Assembly (NCBI GenBank): GCA_029255685.2
Contig: CM055320.2
Coordinates: forward strand, 43,497,910-43,561,909
Reading direction: 5' to 3'
Length of the DNA: 64,000 nt
DNA from: Silene conica
Lineage: Eukaryota > Streptophyta > Magnoliopsida > Caryophyllales > Caryophyllaceae
The position numbers and the translations under genes were made by a program. Each line of letters starts with the position of its first letter. Position 1 is the stretch's first letter. This document shows, piece by piece, positions 50,101-64,000 of this stretch. The notes under the pieces were generated by a model that searched no databases, had not been told where the DNA came from, and saw nothing but the letters and a program-made list of their open reading frames with translations.

Positions 50101-52241
50101 TTTAATTTCTTATTTTGTGAATCTTCGCCCTTAATTTGTGAACTCGGGACCTTATTTCGTGAAACTTAGACTTAAAATGTTTGTTTGCTCACAAAATGGA
50201 TAATTTCTTATTTCGTGAATTTCGGACCTTAATTTGTGAAACCAGAACCTTATTTCGTGAAATTTGGAATTAAAATGTTTGTTCAATCACGAAATGTTTA
50301 ATTTCTTATTTTGTGGATCTTGGACCTTAATTTGTGAAACCGGAACTTTATTTCGTGAAACTTGGACTTAAAATGTTTGTTCACTCACGAAATGTTTAAT
50401 TTCTTATTTCGTGAATCTTGGACCTTAATTTGTGAAATCGAGACCTTATTTCGTGAAACTTAGACTTAAAATGTTTGTTTGCTCACAAAATGGATAATTT
50501 CTTATTTCGTGAATTTCGGACCTTAATTTGTGAAACCGAAACCTTATTTCGTGAAACTTGTATTTAAAATATTTGTTTACTCACGAAATATATAATTTCT
50601 TATTTCGCGAATCAAGGACCTTAATTTTTGAAACCGAAACCTTATTTCGTGAAACTTTGAATTAAAATGTTTGGTCACTCACAAAATGTTTAATTTCTTA
50701 TTTCGTGAATCTTGGACCTTAATTCGTGAAACTGGGACCTTATTTCGTGAAACTTGGACTTAAAATATTTGTTTACTCACAAAATGTTTAATTTCTTATT
50801 TTGTGAATCTTCGACCTTAATTTGTGAACTCGGGACCTTATTTCGTGAAACTTAGACTTAAAATGTTTGTTTGCTCACAAAATGGATAATTTCTTATTTC
50901 GTGAATTTCGGACGTTAATTTGTGAAACCAGAACCTTATTTCGTGAAATTTGGAATTAAAATGTTTGTTCAATCACGAAATGTTTAATTTCTTATTTTGT
51001 GGATCTTGGACCTTAATTTGTGAAACCGGAACTTTATTTCGTGAAACTTGGACTTAAAATGTTTGTTCACTCACGAAATGGTTAATTTCTTATTTCGTGA
51101 ATCTTGGACCTTAATTTGTGAAATCGAGACCTTATTTCGTGAAACTTAGACTTAAAATGTTTGTTTGCTCACAAAATGGATAATTTCTTATTTCGTGAAT
51201 TTCGGACCTTAATTTGTGAAACCGAAACCTTATTTCGTGAAACTTGTATTTAAAATATTTGTTTACTCACGAAATATATAATTTCTTATTTCGCGAATCA
51301 AGGACCTTAATTTTTGAAACCGAAACCTTATTTCGTGAAACTTTGAATTAAAATGTTTGGTCACTCACAAAATGTTTAATTTCTTATTTCGTGAATCTTG
51401 GACCTTAATTCGTGAAACTGGGACCTTATTTCGTGAAACTTGGACTTAAAATATTTGTTTACTCACAAAATGTTTAATTTCTTATTTTGTGAATCTTCGA
51501 CCTTAATTTGTGAACTCGGGACCTTATTTCGTGAAACTTAGACTTAAAATGTTTGTTTGCTCACAAAATGGATAATTTCGTATTTCGTGAATTTCGGACG
51601 TTAATTTGTGAAACCAGAACCTTATTTCGTGAAATTTGGAATTAAAATGTTTGTTCAATCACGAAATGTTTAATTTCTTATTTTGTGGATCTTGGACCTT
51701 AATTTGTGAAACCGGAACTTTATTTCGTGAAACTTGGACTTAAAATGTTTGTTCACTCACGAAATGTTTAATTTCTTATTTCGTGAATCTTGGACCTTAA
51801 TTTGTGAAATCGAGACCTTATTTCGTGAAACTTAGACTTAAAATGTTTGTTTGCTCACAAAATGGATAATTTCTTATTTCGTGAATTTCGGACCTTAATT
51901 TGTGAAACCGAAACCTTATTTCGTGAAACTTGTATTTAAAATGTTTGTTTACTCACGAAATATATAATTTCTTATTTCGCGAATCAAGGACCTTAATTTG
52001 TGAAACCGAAACCTTATTTCGTGAAACTTTGAATTAAAATGTTTGTTCACTCACAAAATGTTTAATTTCTTATTTCGTGAATCTTAAACCTTAATTCGTG
52101 AAACCTGGACCTTATTTCGTGAAACTTGGACTTAAAATATTTGTTTACTCACAAAATGTTTAATTTCTTATTTTGTGAATCTTTGACCTTAATTTGTGAA
52201 CTCGGGACCTTATTTCGTGAAATTTAGACTTAAAATGTTTG

Positions 52242-55200
52242 TTTGCTCACAAAATGGATAATTTCTTATTTCGTGAATTTCGGACCTTAATTTGTGAAAC
52301 CAGAACCTTATTTCGTGAAATTTGGAATTAAAATGTTTGTTCAATCACGAAATGTTTAATTTCTTATTTTGTGGATCTTGGACCTTAATTTGTGAAACCG
52401 GAACTTTATTTCGTGAAACTTGGACTTAAAATGTTTGTTCACTCACGAAATGTTTAATTTCTTATTTCGTGAATCTTGGACCTTAATTTGTGAAATCGAG
52501 ACCTGATTTCGTGAAACTTAGACTTAAAATGTTTGTTTGCTCACAAAATGGATAATTTCTTATTTCGTGAATTTCAGACCTTAATTTGTGAAACCGAAAC
52601 CTTATTTCGTGAAACTTGTATTTAAAATGTTTGGTTACTCACGAAATATAAAATTTCTTATTTCGCGAATCAAGGACCTTAATTTGTGAAACCGAAACCT
52701 TATTTCGTGAAACTTGGACTTAAAATGTTTGTTCACTCACGAAATGTTTAATTTCTTATTTCGTGAATCTTGGACCTTAATTTGTGAAATCGAGACCTTA
52801 TTTCGTGAAACTTAGACTTAAAATGTTTGTTTGCTCACAAAATGGATAATTTCTTATTTCGTGAATTTCGGACCTTAATTTGTGAAACCGAAACCTTATT
52901 TCGTGAAACTTGTATTTAAAATGTTTGTTTACTCACGAAATATATAATTTCTTATTTCGCGAATCAAGGTCCTTAATTGATGAAACCGAAACCTTATTTC
53001 GTGAAACTTTGAATTAAAATGTTTGTTCACTCACAAAATGTTTAATTTCTTATTTCGTGAATCTTGGACCTTAATTCGTGAAACCGGGACCTTATTTCGT
53101 GAAACTTGGACTTAAAATATTTTTTTACTCACAAAATGTTTAATTTCTTATTTTGTGAATCTTCGACCTTAATTTGTGAACTCGGGACCTTATTTCGTGA
53201 AATTTAGACTTAAAATGTTTGTTTGCTCACAAAATGGATAATTTCTTATTTCGTGAATTTCGGACCTTAATTTGTGAAACCAGAACCTTATTTCGTGAAA
53301 TTTGGAATTAAAATGTTTGTTCAATCACGAAATGTTTAATTTCTTATTTTGTGGATTTTGGACCTTAATTTGTGAAACCGGAACTTTATTTCGTGAAACT
53401 TGGACTTAAAATGTTTGTTCACTCACGAAATGTTTAATTTCTTATTTCGTGAATCTTGGACCTTAATTTGTCAAATCGAGACCTTATTTCGTGAAACTTA
53501 GACTTAAAATGTTTGTTTGCTCACAAAATGGAGAATTTCTTATTTCGTGAATTTCGGACCTTAATTTGTGAAACCGAAACCTTATTTCGTGAAACTTGTA
53601 TTTAAACTGTTTGTTTAGTCACGAAATATATAATTTCTTATTTCGCGAATCAAGGACCTTAATTTGTGAAAACGAAACCTTATTTCGTGAAACTTTGAAT
53701 TAAAATGTTTGTTCACTCACAAAATGTTTAATTTCTTATTTTGTGAATCTTGGACCTTAATTCGTGAAACCGGGACCTTATTTCGTGAAACTTGGACTTA
53801 AAATATTTGTTTACTCACAAAATGTTTAATTTCTTATTTTGTGAATCTTCGACCTTAATTTGTGAACTCGGGACCTTATTTCGTGAAACTTAGACTTAAA
53901 ATGTTTGTTTGCTCACAAAATGGATAATTTCTTATTTCGTGAATTTCGGACCTTAATTTGTGAAACCAGAACCTTATTTCGTGAAATTTGGAATTCAAAT
54001 GTTTGTTCAATCACGAAATGTTTAATTTCTTATTTTGTGGATCTTGGACCTTAATTTGTGAAACCGGAACTTTATTTCGTGAAACTTGGACTTAAAATGT
54101 TTGTTCACTCACGAAATGTTTAATTTCTTATTTCGTGAATCTTGGACCTTAATTTGTGAAATCGGGACCTTATTTCGTGAAAGTTAGACTTAAAATGTTT
54201 GTTTGCTCACAAAATGGATAATTTCTTATTTCGTGAATTTCGGACCTTAATTTGTGAAACCGAAACCTTATTTCGTGAAACTTGTATTTAAAATGTTTGT
54301 TTACTCACGAAATATATAATTTCTTATTTCGCGAATCAAGGACCTTAATTTGTGAAACCGAAACCTTATTTCGTGAAACTTTGAATTAAAATGTTTGTTC
54401 ACTCACAAAATGTTTAATTTCTTATTTCGTGAAACTTGGACCTTAATTCGTGAAACCGAGACCTTATTTCGTGAAACTTGGAATTAAAATATTTGTTTAC
54501 TCACAAAATGTTTAATTTCTTATTTTGTGAATCTTCGACCTTAATTTGTGAACTCGGGACCTTATTTCGTGAAACTTAGACTTAAAATGTTTGTTTGCTC
54601 ACAAAATGGATAATTTCTTATTTCGTGAATTTCGGACCTTAATTTGTGAAACCAGAACCTTATTTCGTGAAATTTGGAATTAAAATGTTTGTTCAATCAC
54701 GAAATGTTTAATTTCTTATTTTGTGGATCTTGGACCTTAATTTGTGAAACCGGAACTTTATTTCGTGAAACTTGGACTTAAAATGTTTGTTCACTCACGA
54801 AATGTTTAATTTCTTATTTCGTGAATCTTGGACCTTAATTTGTGAAATCGAGACCTGATTTCGTGAAACTTAGACTTAAAATGTTTGTTTGCTCACAAAA
54901 TGGATAATTTCTTATTTCGTGAATTTCAGACCTTAATTTGTGAAACCGAAACCTTATTTCGTGAAACTTGTATTTAAAATGTTTGTTTACTCACGAAATA
55001 TAAAATTTCTTATTTCGCGAATCAAGGACCTTAATTTGTGAAACCGAAACCTTATTTCGTGAAACTTGGACTTAAAATGTTTGTTCACTCACGAAATGTT
55101 TAATTTCTTATTTCGTGAATCTTGGACCTAAATTTGTGAAATCGAGACCTTATTTCGTGAAACTTAGACTTAAAATGTTTGTTTGCTCACAAAATGGATA

Positions 55201-56945
55201 ATTTCTTATTTCGTGAATTTCGGACCTTAATTTGTGAAACCGAAACCTTATTTCGTGAAACTTGTATTTAAAATGTTTGTTTACTCACGAAATATATAAT
55301 TTCTTATTTCGCGAATCAAGGTCCTTAATTGATGAAACCGAAACCTTATTTCGTGAAACTTTGAATTAAAATGTTTGTTCACTCACAAAATGTTTAATTT
55401 CTTATTTCGTGAATCTTGGACCTTAATTCGTGAAACCGGGACCTTATTTCGTGAAACTTGGACTTAAAATATTTTTTTACTCACAAAATGTTTAATTTCT
55501 TATTTTGTGAATCTTCGACCTTAATTTGTGAACTCGGGACCTTATTTCGTGAAATTTAGACTTAAAATGTTTGTTTGCTCACAAAATGGATAATTTCTTA
55601 TTTCGTGAATTTCGGACCTTAATTTGTGAAACCAGAACCTTATTTCGTGAAATTTGGAATTAAAATGTTTGTTCAATCACGAAATGTTTAATTTCTTATT
55701 TTGTGGATCTTGGACCTTAATTTGTGAAACCGGAACTTTATTTCGTGAAACTTGGACTTAAAATGTTTGTTCACTCACGAAATGTTTAATTTCTTATTTC
55801 GTGAATCTTGGACCTTAATTTGTCAAATCGAGACCTTATTTCGTGAAACTTAGACTTAAAATGTTTGTTTGCTCACAAAATGGATAATTTCTTATTTCGT
55901 GAATTTCGGACCTTAATTTGTGAAACCGAAACCTTATTTCGTGAAACTTGTATTTAAACTGTTTGTTTAGTCACGAAATATATAATTTCTTATTTCGCGA
56001 ATCAAGGACCTTAATTTGTGAAACCGAAACCTTATTTCGTGAAACTTTGAATTAAAATGTTTGTTCACTCACAAAATGTTTAATTTCTTATTTTGTGAAT
56101 CTTGGACCTTAATTCGTGAAACCGGGACCTTATTTCGTGAAACTTGGACTTAAAATATTTGTTTACTCACAAAATGTTTAATTTCTTATTTTGTGAATCT
56201 TCGACCTTAATTTGTGAACTTGGGACCTTATTTCGTGAAACTTAGACTTAAAATGTTTGTTTGCTCACAAAATGGATAATTTCTTATTTCGTGAATTTCG
56301 GACCTTAATTTGTGAAACCAGAACCTTATTTCGTGAAATTTGGAATTCAAATGTTTGTTCAATCACGAAATGTTTAATTTCTTATTTTGTGGATCTTGGA
56401 CCTTAATTTGTGAAACCGGAACTTTATTTCGTGAAACTTGGACTTAAAATGTTTGTTCACTCACGAAATGTTTAATTTCTTATTTCGTGAATCTTGGACC
56501 TTAATTTGTGAAATCGGGACCTTATTTCGTGAAAGTTAGACTTAAAATGTTTGTTTGCTCACAAAATGGATAATTTCTTATTTCGTGAATTTCGGACCTT
56601 AATTTGTGAAACCGAAACCTTATTTCGTGAAACTTGTATTTAAAATGTTTGTTTACTCACGAAATATATAATTTCTTATTTCGCGAATCAAGGACCTTAA
56701 TTTGTGAAACCGAAACCTTATTTCGTGAAACTTTGAATTAAAATGTTTGTTCACTCACAAAATGTTTAATTTCTTATTTCGTGAAACTTGGACCTTAATT
56801 CGTGAAACCGGGACCTTATTTCGTGAAACTTGGAATTAAAATATTTGTTTACTCACAAAATGTTTAATTTCTTACTTTGTGAATCTTCGACCTTAATTTG
56901 TGAACTCGGGACCTTATTTCGTGAAACTTAGACTTAAAATGTTTG
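52242..56945. repeat. Tandem duplication of a 2,352-bp (24-monomer) block
   Basis: Copies 52242-54593 and 54594-56945 share private variants exactly 2,352 bp apart: ACCTGATTTCG (52501, 54853, and again 57205), TTAATTGATG (52973, 55325) and GAATTCAAAT (53991, 56343). Each copy is a 10-monomer variant HOR, in which an m5/m2 hybrid returns to m3, plus two normal 7-mers. A third copy begins at 56946 and diverges after the first few monomers. Confidence 0.82.
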
Positions 56946-58707
56946 TTTGCTCACAAAATGGATAATTTCTTATTTCGTGAATTTCGGACCTTAATTTGTG
57001 AAACCAGAACCTTATTTCGTGAAATTTGGAATTAAAATGTTTGTTCAATCACGAAATGTTTAATTTCTTATTTTGTGGATCTTGGATCTTAATTTGTGAA
57101 ACCGGAACTTTATTTCGTGAAACATGGACTTAAAATGTTTGTTCACTCACGAAATGTTTAATTTCTTATTTCGTGAATCTTGGACCTTAATTTGTGAAAT
57201 CGAGACCTGATTTCGTGAAACTTAGACTTAAAATGTTTGTTTGCTCACAAAATGGATAATTTCTTATTTCGTGAATTTCAGACCTTAATTTGTGAAACCG
57301 AAACCTTATTTCGTGAAACTTGTATTTAAAATGTTTGTTTACTCACGAAATATATAATTTCTTATTTCGCGAATCAAGGACCTTAATTTGTGAAACCGAA
57401 ACCTTATTTCGTGAAACTTTGAATTAAAATGTTTGTTCACTCACAAAATGTTTAATTTCTTATTTCGTGAATCTTGGACCTTAATTCGTGAAACCTGGAC
57501 CTTATTTCGTGAAACTTGGACTTAAAATATTTGTTTACTCACAAAATGTTTAATTTCTTATTTTGTGAATCTTTGACCTTAATTTGTGAACTCGGACCTT
57601 ATTTCGTGAAACTTAGACTTAAAATGTTTGTTTGCTCACAAAATGGATAATTTCTTATTTCGTGAATTTCGGACCTTAATTTGTGAAACCGAAACCTTAT
57701 TTCGTGAAACTTGTATTTAAAATGTTTGTTTACTCACGAAATATATAATTTCTTATTTCGCGAATCAAGGACCTTAATTTGTGAAACCGAAACCTTATTT
57801 CGTGAAACTTTGAATTAAAATGTTTGTTCACTCACAAAATGTTTAATTTCTTATTTCGTGAAACTTGGACCTTAATTCGTGAAACCGGGACCTTATTTCG
57901 TGAAACTTGGAATTAAAATATTTGTTTACTCACAAAATGTTTAATTTCTTATTTTGTGAATCTTCGACCTTAATTTGTGAACTCGGGACCTTATTTCGTG
58001 AAACTTAGACTTAAAATGTTTGTTTGCTCACAAAATGGATAATTTCTTATTTCGTGAATTTCGGACCTTAATTTGTGAAACCAGAACCTTATTTCGTGAA
58101 ATTTGGAATTAAAATGTTTGTTCAATCACGAAATGTTTAATTTCTTATTTTGTGGATCTTGGACCTTAATTTGTGAAACCGGAACTTTATTTCGTGAAAC
58201 ATGGACTTAAAATGTTTGTTCACTCACGAAATGTTTAATTTCTTATTTCGTGAATCTTGGACCTTAATTTGTGAAATCGAGACCTGATTTCGTGAAACTT
58301 AGACTTAAAATGTTTGTTTGCTCACAAAATGGATAATTTCTTATTTCGTGAATTTCAGACCTTAATTTGTGAAACCGAAACCTTATTTCGTGAAACTTGT
58401 ATTTAAAATGTTTGTTTACTCACGAAATATATAATTTCTTATTTCGCGAATCAAGGACCTTAATTTGTGAAACCGAAACCTTATTTCGTGAAACTTTGAA
58501 TTAAAATGTTTGTTCACTCACAAAATGTTTAATTTCTTATTTCATGAATCTTGGACCTTAATTCGTGAAACCTGGACCTTATTTCGTGAAACTTGGACTT
58601 AAAATATTTGTTTACTCACAAAATGTTTAATTTCTTATTTTGTGAATCTTTGACCTTAATTTGTGAACTCGGACCTTATTTCGTGAAACTTAGACTTAAA
58701 ATGTTTG
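56946..58707. repeat. 685-bp HOR with a 1-bp deletion, two copies 1,077 bp apart
   Basis: m1 starts at 56946 and 58023. Both copies have AACATGGAC, ACCTGATTTCG (57205, 58282) and a lost G in GAACTCGGACC (near 57594 and 58671). Between them lies a 4-monomer unit of m4 to m7. The shared deletion shows common descent. Confidence 0.78.
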
Positions 58708-61700
58708 TTTGCTCACAAAATGGATAATTTCTTATTTCGTGAATTTCGGACCTTAATTTGTGAAACCAGAACCTTATTTCGTGAAATTTGGAATTAAAAT
58801 GTTTGTTCAATCACGAAATGTTTAATTTCTTATTTTGTGGATCTTGGACCTTAATTTGTGAAACCGGAACTTTATTTCGTGAAACTTGGACTTAAAATGT
58901 TTGTTCACTCACGAAATGTTTAATTTCTTATTTCGTGAATCTTGGACCTTAATTTGTGAAATCGAGACCTTATTTCGTGAAACTTAGACTTAAAATGTTT
59001 GTTTGCTCACAAAATGGATAATTTCTTATTTCGTGAATTTCGGACCTTAATTTGTGAAACCGAAACCTTATTTCGTGAAACTTGTATTTAAACTGTTTGT
59101 TTAGTCACGAAATATATAATTTCTTATTTCGCGAATCAAGGACCTTAATTTGTGAAACCGAAACCTTATTTCGTGAAACTTTGAATTAAAATGTTTGTTC
59201 ACTCACAAAATGTTTAATTTCTTATTTTGTGAATCTTGGACCTTAATTCGTGAAACCGGGACCTTATTTCGTGAAACTTGGACTTAAAATATTTGTTTAC
59301 TCACAAAATGTTTAATTTCTTATTTTGTGAATCTTCGACCTTAATTTGTGAACTCGGGACCTTATTTCGTGAAACTTAGACTTAAAATGTTTGTTTGCTC
59401 ACAAAATGGATAATTTCTTATTTCGTGAATTTCGGGCCTTAATTTGTGAAACCAGAACCTTATTTCGTGAAATTTGGAATTAAAATGTTTGTTCAATCAC
59501 GAAATGTTTAATTTCTTATTTTGTAGATCTTGGACCTTAATTTGTGAAACCGGAACTTTATTTCGTGAAACTTGGACTTAAAATGTTTGTTCACTCACGA
59601 AATGTTTAATTTCTTATTTCGTGAATCTTGGACCTTAATTTGTGAAATCAGGACCTTATTTCGTGAAAGTTAGACTTAAAATGTTTGTTTGCTCACAAAA
59701 TGGATAATTTCTTATTTCGAGAATTTCGGACCTTAATTTGTGAAACCGAAACTTTATTTCGTGAAACTTGTATTTAAAATGTTTTTTTGCTCACGAAATA
59801 TATAATTTCTTATTATTTCGCGAATCAAGGACCTTAATTTGTGAAACCGAAACCTTATTTCGTGAAACTTTGAATTAAAATGTTTGTTCACTCACAAAAT
59901 GTTTAATTTCTTATTTCGTGAATCTTGGACCTTAATTCGTGAAACCGGGACCTTATTTCGTGAAACTTGGAATTAAAATATTTGTTTACTCACAAAATGT
60001 TTAATTTCTTATTTTGTGAATCTTCGACCTTAATTTGTGAACTCGGGACCTTATTTCGTGAAATTTAGACTTAAAATGTTTGTTTGCTCACAAAATGGAT
60101 AATTTCTTATTTCGTGAATTTCGGACCTTAATTTGTGAAACCAGAACCTTATTTCGTGAAATTTGGAATTAAAATGTTTGTTCAATCACGAAATGTTTAA
60201 TTTCTTATTTTGTGGATCTTGGACCTTAATTTGTGAAACCGGAACTTTATTTCGTGAAACTTGGACTTAAAATGTTTGTTCACTCACGAAATGTTTAATT
60301 TCTTATTTCGTGAATCTTGGACCTTAATTTGTGAAATCGAGACCTTATTTCGTGAAACTTAGACTTAAAATGTTTGTTTGCTCACAAAATGGATAATTTC
60401 TTATTTCGTGAATTTCGGACCTTAATTTGTGAAACCGAAACCTTATTTCGTGAAACTTGTATTTAAACTGTTTGTTTAGTCACGAAATATATAATTTCTT
60501 ATTTCGCGAATCAAGGACCTTAATTTGTGAAACCGAAACCTTATTTCGTGAAACTTTGAATTAAAATGTTTGTTCACTCACAAAATGTTTAATTTCTTAT
60601 TTCGTGAATCTTGGACCTTAATTCGTGAAACCGGGACCTTATTTCGTGAAACTTGGAATTAAAATATTTGTTTACTCACAAAATGTTTAATTTCTTATTT
60701 TGTGAATCTTCGACCTTAATTTGTGAACTCGGGACCTTATTTCGTGAAATTTAGACTTAAAATGTTTGTTTGCTCACAAAATGGATAATTTCTTATTTCG
60801 AGAATTTCGGACCTTAATTTGTGAAACCAGAACCTTATTTCGTGAAATTTGGAATTAAAATGTTTGTTCAATCACGAAATGTTTAATTTCTTATTTTGTG
60901 CATCTTGGACCATAATTTGTGAAACCGGAACTTTATTTAGTGAAACTTGGACTTAAAATGTTTGTTCACTCACGAAATGTTTAATTTCTTATTTCGTGAA
61001 TCTTGGACCTTAATTTGTGAACTCGGGACCTTATTTCGTGAAACTTAGACTTAAAATGTTTGTTTGCTCACAAAATGGATAATTTCTTATTTCGTGAATT
61101 TCGGACCTTAATTTGTGAAACCGAAACATTATTTAGTGAAACTTTGAATTAAAATGTTTGTTCACTCACAAAATGTTTAATTTCTTATTTCGTGAATCTT
61201 GGACCTTAATTCGTGAAACCGGGACCTTATTTCGTGAAACTTGGAATTAAAATATTTGTTTACTCACAAAATGTTTAATTTCTTATTTTGTGAATCTTCG
61301 ACCTTAATTGGTGAACTCGGGACCTTATTTCGTGAAACTTAGACTTAAAATGTTTGTTTGCTCACAAAATGGATAATTTCTTATTTCGTGAATTTCGGAC
61401 CTTAATTTGTGAAACCGAAACTTTATTTCGTGAAACTTGTATTTAAAATGTTTGTTTACTCACGAAATATATAATTTCTTATTTCGCGAATCAAGGACCT
61501 TAATTTGTGAAACCGAAGCCTTATTTCGTGAAACTTTGAATTAAAATGTTTGTTCACTCACAAAATGTTTAATTTCTTATTTCGTGAATCTTGGACCTTA
61601 ATTCGTGAAACCGGGACCTTATTTCGTGAAACTTGGAATTAAAATATTTGTTTACTCACAAAATGTTTAATTTCTTATTTTGTGAATCTTCGACCTTAAT

Positions 61701-64000
61701 TTGTGAACTCGGGACCTTATTTCGTGAAACTTAGACTTAAAATGTTTGTTTGCCCACAAAATGGATAATTTCTTATTTCGTGAATTTCGGACCTTAATTT
61801 GTGAAACCGAAACCTTATTTCGTGAAACTTTGAATTAAAATGTTTGTTCACTCACAAAATGTTTAAATTCTTATTTCGCGAATCAAGGACCTTAATTTGT
61901 GAAACCGAAACCTTATTTCGTGAAACTTTGAATTGAAATATTTGTTCACTCACAAAATGTTTAATTTCTTATTTCGTGAATCTTGGACCTTAATTCGTGA
62001 AACCGGGACCTTATTTCGTGAAACTTGGAATTAAAATATTTGTTTGCTCACAAAATGGATAATTTCTTATTTCGTGAATTTCGGACCTTAATTTGTGAAA
62101 CCGAAACCTTATTTCGTGAAACTTGTATTTAAAATGTTTGTTTACTCGCGAAATATATAATTTCTTATTTCGCGAATCAAGGACCTTAATTTGTGAAACC
62201 GAAATCTTATTTCGTGAAACTTTGAATTAAAATTTTTGTGCACTCACAAAATGTTTAATTTCTTATTTCGTGAATCTTGGACCTTAATTCGTGAAACCTG
62301 GATCTTATTTCATGAAACTTGGACTTAAAATATTTGTTTACTCACAAAATGTTTAATTTCTTATTTTGTGAATCTTCGACCTTAATTTGTGAACTCGGGA
62401 CCTTATTTCGTGAAACTTAGACTTAAAATGTTTGTTTGCTCACAAAATGGATAATTTCTTATTTTGTGAATCTTCGACCTTAATTTGTGAACTCGGGACC
62501 TTATTTCGTGAAACTTAGACTTAAAATGTTTGTTTGCTCACAAAATGGATAATTTCTTATTTCGTGAATTTCGGACCTTAATTTGTGAAACCAGAACCTT
62601 ATTTCGTGAAATTTGGAATTAAAATGTTTGTTCAATCACGAAATGTTTGATTTCTTATTTTGTGGATCTTGGACCTTAATTTGTGAAACCGGAACTTTAT
62701 TTCGTGAAACTTGGACTTAAAATGTTTGTTCACTCACGAAATGTTTAATTTCTTATTTCGTGAATCTTGGACCTTAATTTGTGAAATCGAGACCTTATTT
62801 CGTGAAACTTAGACTTAAAATGTTTGTTTGCTCACAAAATGGATAATTTTTTATTTCGTGAATTTCGGACCTTAATTTGTGAAACCGAAACCTTATTTCG
62901 TGAAACTTGTATTTAAAATGTTTGTTTACTCACGAAATATATAATTTCTTATTTCGCGAATCAAGGACCTTAATTTGTGAAACCGAAACCTTATTTCGTG
63001 AAACTTTGAATTAAAATGTTTGTTCACTCACAAAATGTTTAATTTCTTATTTCGTGAATCTTGGACCTTAATTCGTGAAACCGGGACCTTATTTCGTGAA
63101 ACTTGGAATTAAAATATTTGTTTACTCACAAAATGTTTAATTTCTTATTTTGTGAATCTTCGACCTTAATTTGTGAACTCGGGACCTTATTTCGTGAAAC
63201 TTAGACTTAAAATGTTTGTTTGCTCACAAAGTGGATAATTTCTTATTTCGAGAATTTCGGACCTTAATTTGTGAAACCAAAACCTTATTTCGTGAAATTT
63301 GGAATTAAAATGTTTGTTCAATCACGAAATGTTTAATTTCTTATTTTTTGAATCTTGGACCTTAATTTGTGAAACCGGAACTTTATTTAGTGAAACTTGG
63401 ACTTAAAATGTTTGTTCACTCACGAAATGTTTAATTTCTTATTTCGTGAATCTTGGACCTTAATTTGTGAAATCGAGACCTTATTTCGTGAAACTTAGAC
63501 TTAAAATGTTTGTTTGCTCACAAAATGGATAATTTCTTATTTCGTCAATTTCGGACCTTAATATGTGAAACCGAAACCTTATTTCGTGAAACTTTGAATT
63601 AAAATGTTTGTTCACTCACAAAATGTTTAATTTCTTATTTCGCGAATCAAGGACCTTAATTTGTGAAACCGAAACCTTATTTCGTGAAACTTTGAATTAA
63701 AATGTTTGTTCACTCACAAAATGTTTAATTTCTTATTTCGTGAATCTTGGACCTTAATTCGTGAAACCGGGACCTTATTTCGTGAAACTTGGAATTAAAA
63801 TATTTGTTTGCTCACAAAATGGATAATTTCTTATTTCGTGAATTTCGGACCTTAATTTGTGAAACCGAAACCTTATTTCGTGAAACTTGTATTTAAAATG
63901 TTTGTTTACTCACGAAATATATAATTTCTTATTTCGCGAATCAAGGACCTTATTTTGTGAAACCGAAATCTTATTTCGTGAAACTTTGAATTAAAATTTT

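Larger units (their letters stand above)
38194..64000. repeat. 98-bp satellite array, right segment
   Basis: The same HOR resumes in phase (m1 starts at 38228, 38914, 39600, 40286 and so on, 686 apart). Local variant sets mark subdomains: TTTGGTCACTCAC with ACTGGGACC and CTTAGAATATTT at about 38.6-45 kb, with a 1,372-bp rhythm shown by AAACCCGAAC at 39753 and 41125; AAACTGTTTGTTTAGTC in several units after 45.4 kb; TTAATTGATGAAAC near 46.5, 49.9, 53.0 and 55.3 kb. Near 61.1, 61.8 and 63.6 kb monomers are skipped or hybrid, so the array becomes less regular toward the right end. No gene, RNA or other element is visible. Confidence 0.96.

Noticed and set aside
38194..64000. Hidden genes or small RNAs in the right satellite segment
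   Set aside because: Reading through it, every stretch matches a satellite monomer or hybrid; no open frame or foreign sequence stands out.

Overview
The window is plant nuclear DNA. About 49 kb of the 64 kb is one AT-rich tandem satellite, interrupted by two retrotransposons of types found in flowering-plant genomes: a plant L1-type LINE whose ORF1 has a DUF4283-like domain and a zinc knuckle, and a Ty3/gypsy chromovirus of the Tekay/Del type primed by initiator-Met tRNA. No host gene, rRNA, tRNA or CRISPR array is visible. The host is probably a eudicot; I cannot name a species. A pericentromeric, centromeric or other heterochromatic array is the natural reading, but the sequence alone does not prove location.

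Layout: 1-7052 satellite; 7053-11730 LINE on the minus strand, bounded by a 12-bp target-site duplication (TSD); 11731-27790 satellite; 27791-38193 LTR retrotransposon on the plus strand (10,403 bp, two 2,868-bp LTRs, 5-bp TSD CCTTA); 38194-64000 satellite. The satellite monomer is 98 bp. Seven diverged monomer types repeat in fixed order as a 686-bp higher-order repeat (HOR). Larger blocks (1,372, 2,058, about 2,650 and 2,352 bp) have been copied in tandem on top of that, often with almost no differences between copies. Each monomer itself looks like three 21-bp subrepeats plus a 35-bp linker. The satellite phase is kept across both insertions, so both elements entered an existing array.

The LINE carries an open ORF1 and an ORF2 (endonuclease plus reverse transcriptase) broken by one frameshift and one in-frame stop. 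The Tekay element has a single gag-pol frame with all catalytic residues in place, broken only by one TGA near the gag N-terminus. Its LTRs differ at about 7 of 2,868 positions by eye, so the insertion is young.

The most unusual structure is inside the LTR. About ten stem-loop units (29361-29954, repeated at 36896-37489) share a conserved core, while their flanking arms differ from unit to unit yet stay self-complementary. Two GNRA-type hairpins with compensatory stem changes bracket this array, and four GC-rich palindromes lie upstream. If the TATA-like box at 28052 is the promoter, all of this lies in the transcribed leader (R-U5), which suggests a structured RNA region that I do not recognise from any described family.
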